Both the position numbers and the translations under genes were made by a program. The notes under the pieces were generated by a model that saw nothing but the letters and a program-made list of their open reading frames with translations, searched no databases and was not told where the DNA came from. From Muricomes sp. (lineage in GTDB: Bacteria > Bacillota > Clostridia > Lachnospirales > Lachnospiraceae): a stretch of DNA of 5,775 nt. Positions 5,434-5,775 of this stretch are shown in pieces. The DNA is taken from positions 1 to 5,775 of the forward strand of contig JAHHTM010000096.1 in NCBI GenBank assembly GCA_020024675.1. The letters are read 5' to 3'. Numbering within the stretch: position 1 is the stretch's first letter; each line of letters starts with the position of its first letter.

Positions 5434-5546
5434 ACGATCACCCACAATGCTTTCTGCTCATCCTTACTCATAGCTACTGAAACATAATCGTGCTCCCTTA
5501 TTCCTATATAGGATAACCTTTTCAGTATCTTTTTGTCAACATACAC
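5430..5546 (-). CDS. Possible 38-codon short ORF overlapping the regulator gene
   Basis: From a GTG at 5546 this frame encodes VYVDKKILKRLSYIGIREHD, followed by YVSVAMSKDEQKALWVIV, and stops with a TGA that overlaps the regulator's ATG by 4 nt (ATGA). The composition looks protein-like and the overlap is typical of coupled genes. Against it: the GTG has only a weak, distant AGGA; the frame is closed by TAG at 5562-5564; and a good promoter with a palindrome occupies 5502-5539 inside it. It could be a real small protein, the 3' remnant of a lost gene, or chance. An internal ATG at 5471 would give only 13 residues. I do not recognise the sequence. Confidence 0.25.
   Translation of the reverse strand: MYVDKKILKRLSYIGIREHDYVSVAMSKDEQKALWVIV
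5502..5513. promoter_or_regulatory. Perfect 12-bp palindrome over the -10 box, operator candidate
   Basis: TCCTATATAGGA is its own reverse complement and overlaps the -10 box and the predicted start site of the regulator promoter. Flanking TTA and TAA triplets extend the symmetry loosely (TTATTCCTATATAGGATAA on the plus strand). The AT-rich core with outer TTAT/ATAA arms loosely recalls ModE boxes, which suggests but does not show autoregulation. Confidence 0.45.
5510..5539 (-). promoter_or_regulatory. Probable promoter of the ModE-like regulator gene
   Basis: On the minus strand a perfect TTGACA (5534-5539) is followed after 18 bp by TATCCT (5510-5515), which keeps T1, A2, T3 and T6 of the -10 consensus. 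The transcript would start near 5503 and carry a leader of about 70 nt. That leader includes AAGGGAG (5493-5499), placed 7 nt before an ATG that opens only a three-codon frame (MFQ). Confidence 0.55.
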
Positions 5547-5775
5547 CTCTATTTTCCCATCCTATGTATAACCCAAATGATATGAAACTTGTTTTGTCTT
5601 TGATATGTTTTTACAATTTGTAAGTCGTGCAATGATCATCGTTCTGTAGTTGAATCGATTTTTTTATTTCTTCTCTCTTTTTTACCTAAATTCTTCTCTA
5701 GCATCACGCATCAAATCGTTTCTAAAAAACAATTCGTTGTAATATTTTTTTACTTGTTTTGTATCTATATTCTAT
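5547..5775. other. AT-rich flank with no recognisable gene
   Basis: No plus-strand gene is visible and no credible start plus ribosome binding site occurs on the minus strand. On the minus strand a frame of 29 codons (5771-5682) reads with a protein-like composition (TKQVKKYYNELFF, then RNDLMRDAREEFR before TAA), but TAG lies directly before it and its only ATG is near its end. It may be a degraded gene end or chance. The inverted repeat at 5611-5623 and an ATGATCAT palindrome (5632-5639) are the other visible structures. Confidence 0.4.
5611..5623. repeat. Inverted repeat TTACAA-T-TTGTAA
   Basis: A perfect 6-bp inverted repeat with a 1-bp centre, about 70-100 bp upstream of the regulator promoter. 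It has the size of a dimeric repressor operator, but no promoter is evident next to it, so its role is open. Confidence 0.4.

Noticed and set aside
5075..5473. Plus-strand frame opposite the ModE-like gene
   Set aside because: It starts inside the terminator hairpin and is a shadow of the regulator gene.

Overview
The window looks like a chromosomal segment of a low-GC, gut-type Clostridia genome, most likely Lachnospiraceae. The pointers are the AT-rich sequence with strong AGGAGG ribosome binding sites, a DUF4317 protein (a family I know mainly from Lachnospiraceae and relatives), and a guanine-class purine riboswitch ahead of an NCS2 permease. I see no rRNA, tRNA, CRISPR array, insertion sequence or phage gene.

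Layout. (1) Positions 1-2631, minus strand: a two-gene unit. A short-linker ABC-F ATPase comes first and a DUF4317 protein follows 25 bp later; its C-terminus runs off the left edge. (2) Positions 2632-2775: a divergent promoter region in which the -35 boxes of the ABC-F promoter and a plus-strand extended -10 promoter meet. (3) Positions 2776-3140, plus strand: a 100-residue protein I do not recognise, closed by a hairpin terminator. (4) Positions 3141-3676: a non-coding leader of several hundred bases holding a promoter, a purine riboswitch with guanine-type specificity, U-tracts, a possible second promoter and further hairpins. (5) Positions 3677-5053: an AzgA/PbuG-type NCS2 purine permease. 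(6) Positions 5057-5093: a strong bidirectional terminator shared by converging genes. (7) Positions 5095-5433, minus strand: a small ModE-type winged-helix regulator. (8) Positions 5434-5775: upstream DNA of that regulator, with a good promoter, a perfect 12-bp palindrome over its -10 box, and short open frames that may be remnants.

How the genes fit together. The best-supported circuit is purine uptake: a guanine/hypoxanthine-sensing riboswitch controlling a nucleobase permease. The ModE-like regulator converging on it may be unrelated, or may connect to molybdenum enzymes of purine breakdown; nothing in the window proves the latter. The ABC-F/DUF4317 pair is probably a housekeeping translation-related ATPase co-transcribed with a conserved protein of unknown function.

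The points most worth a second look are the non-standard base in the riboswitch junction, the unexplained structured leader between riboswitch and permease, and the promoter/palindrome arrangement upstream of the ModE-like gene. I did not find an obviously new multi-gene system.
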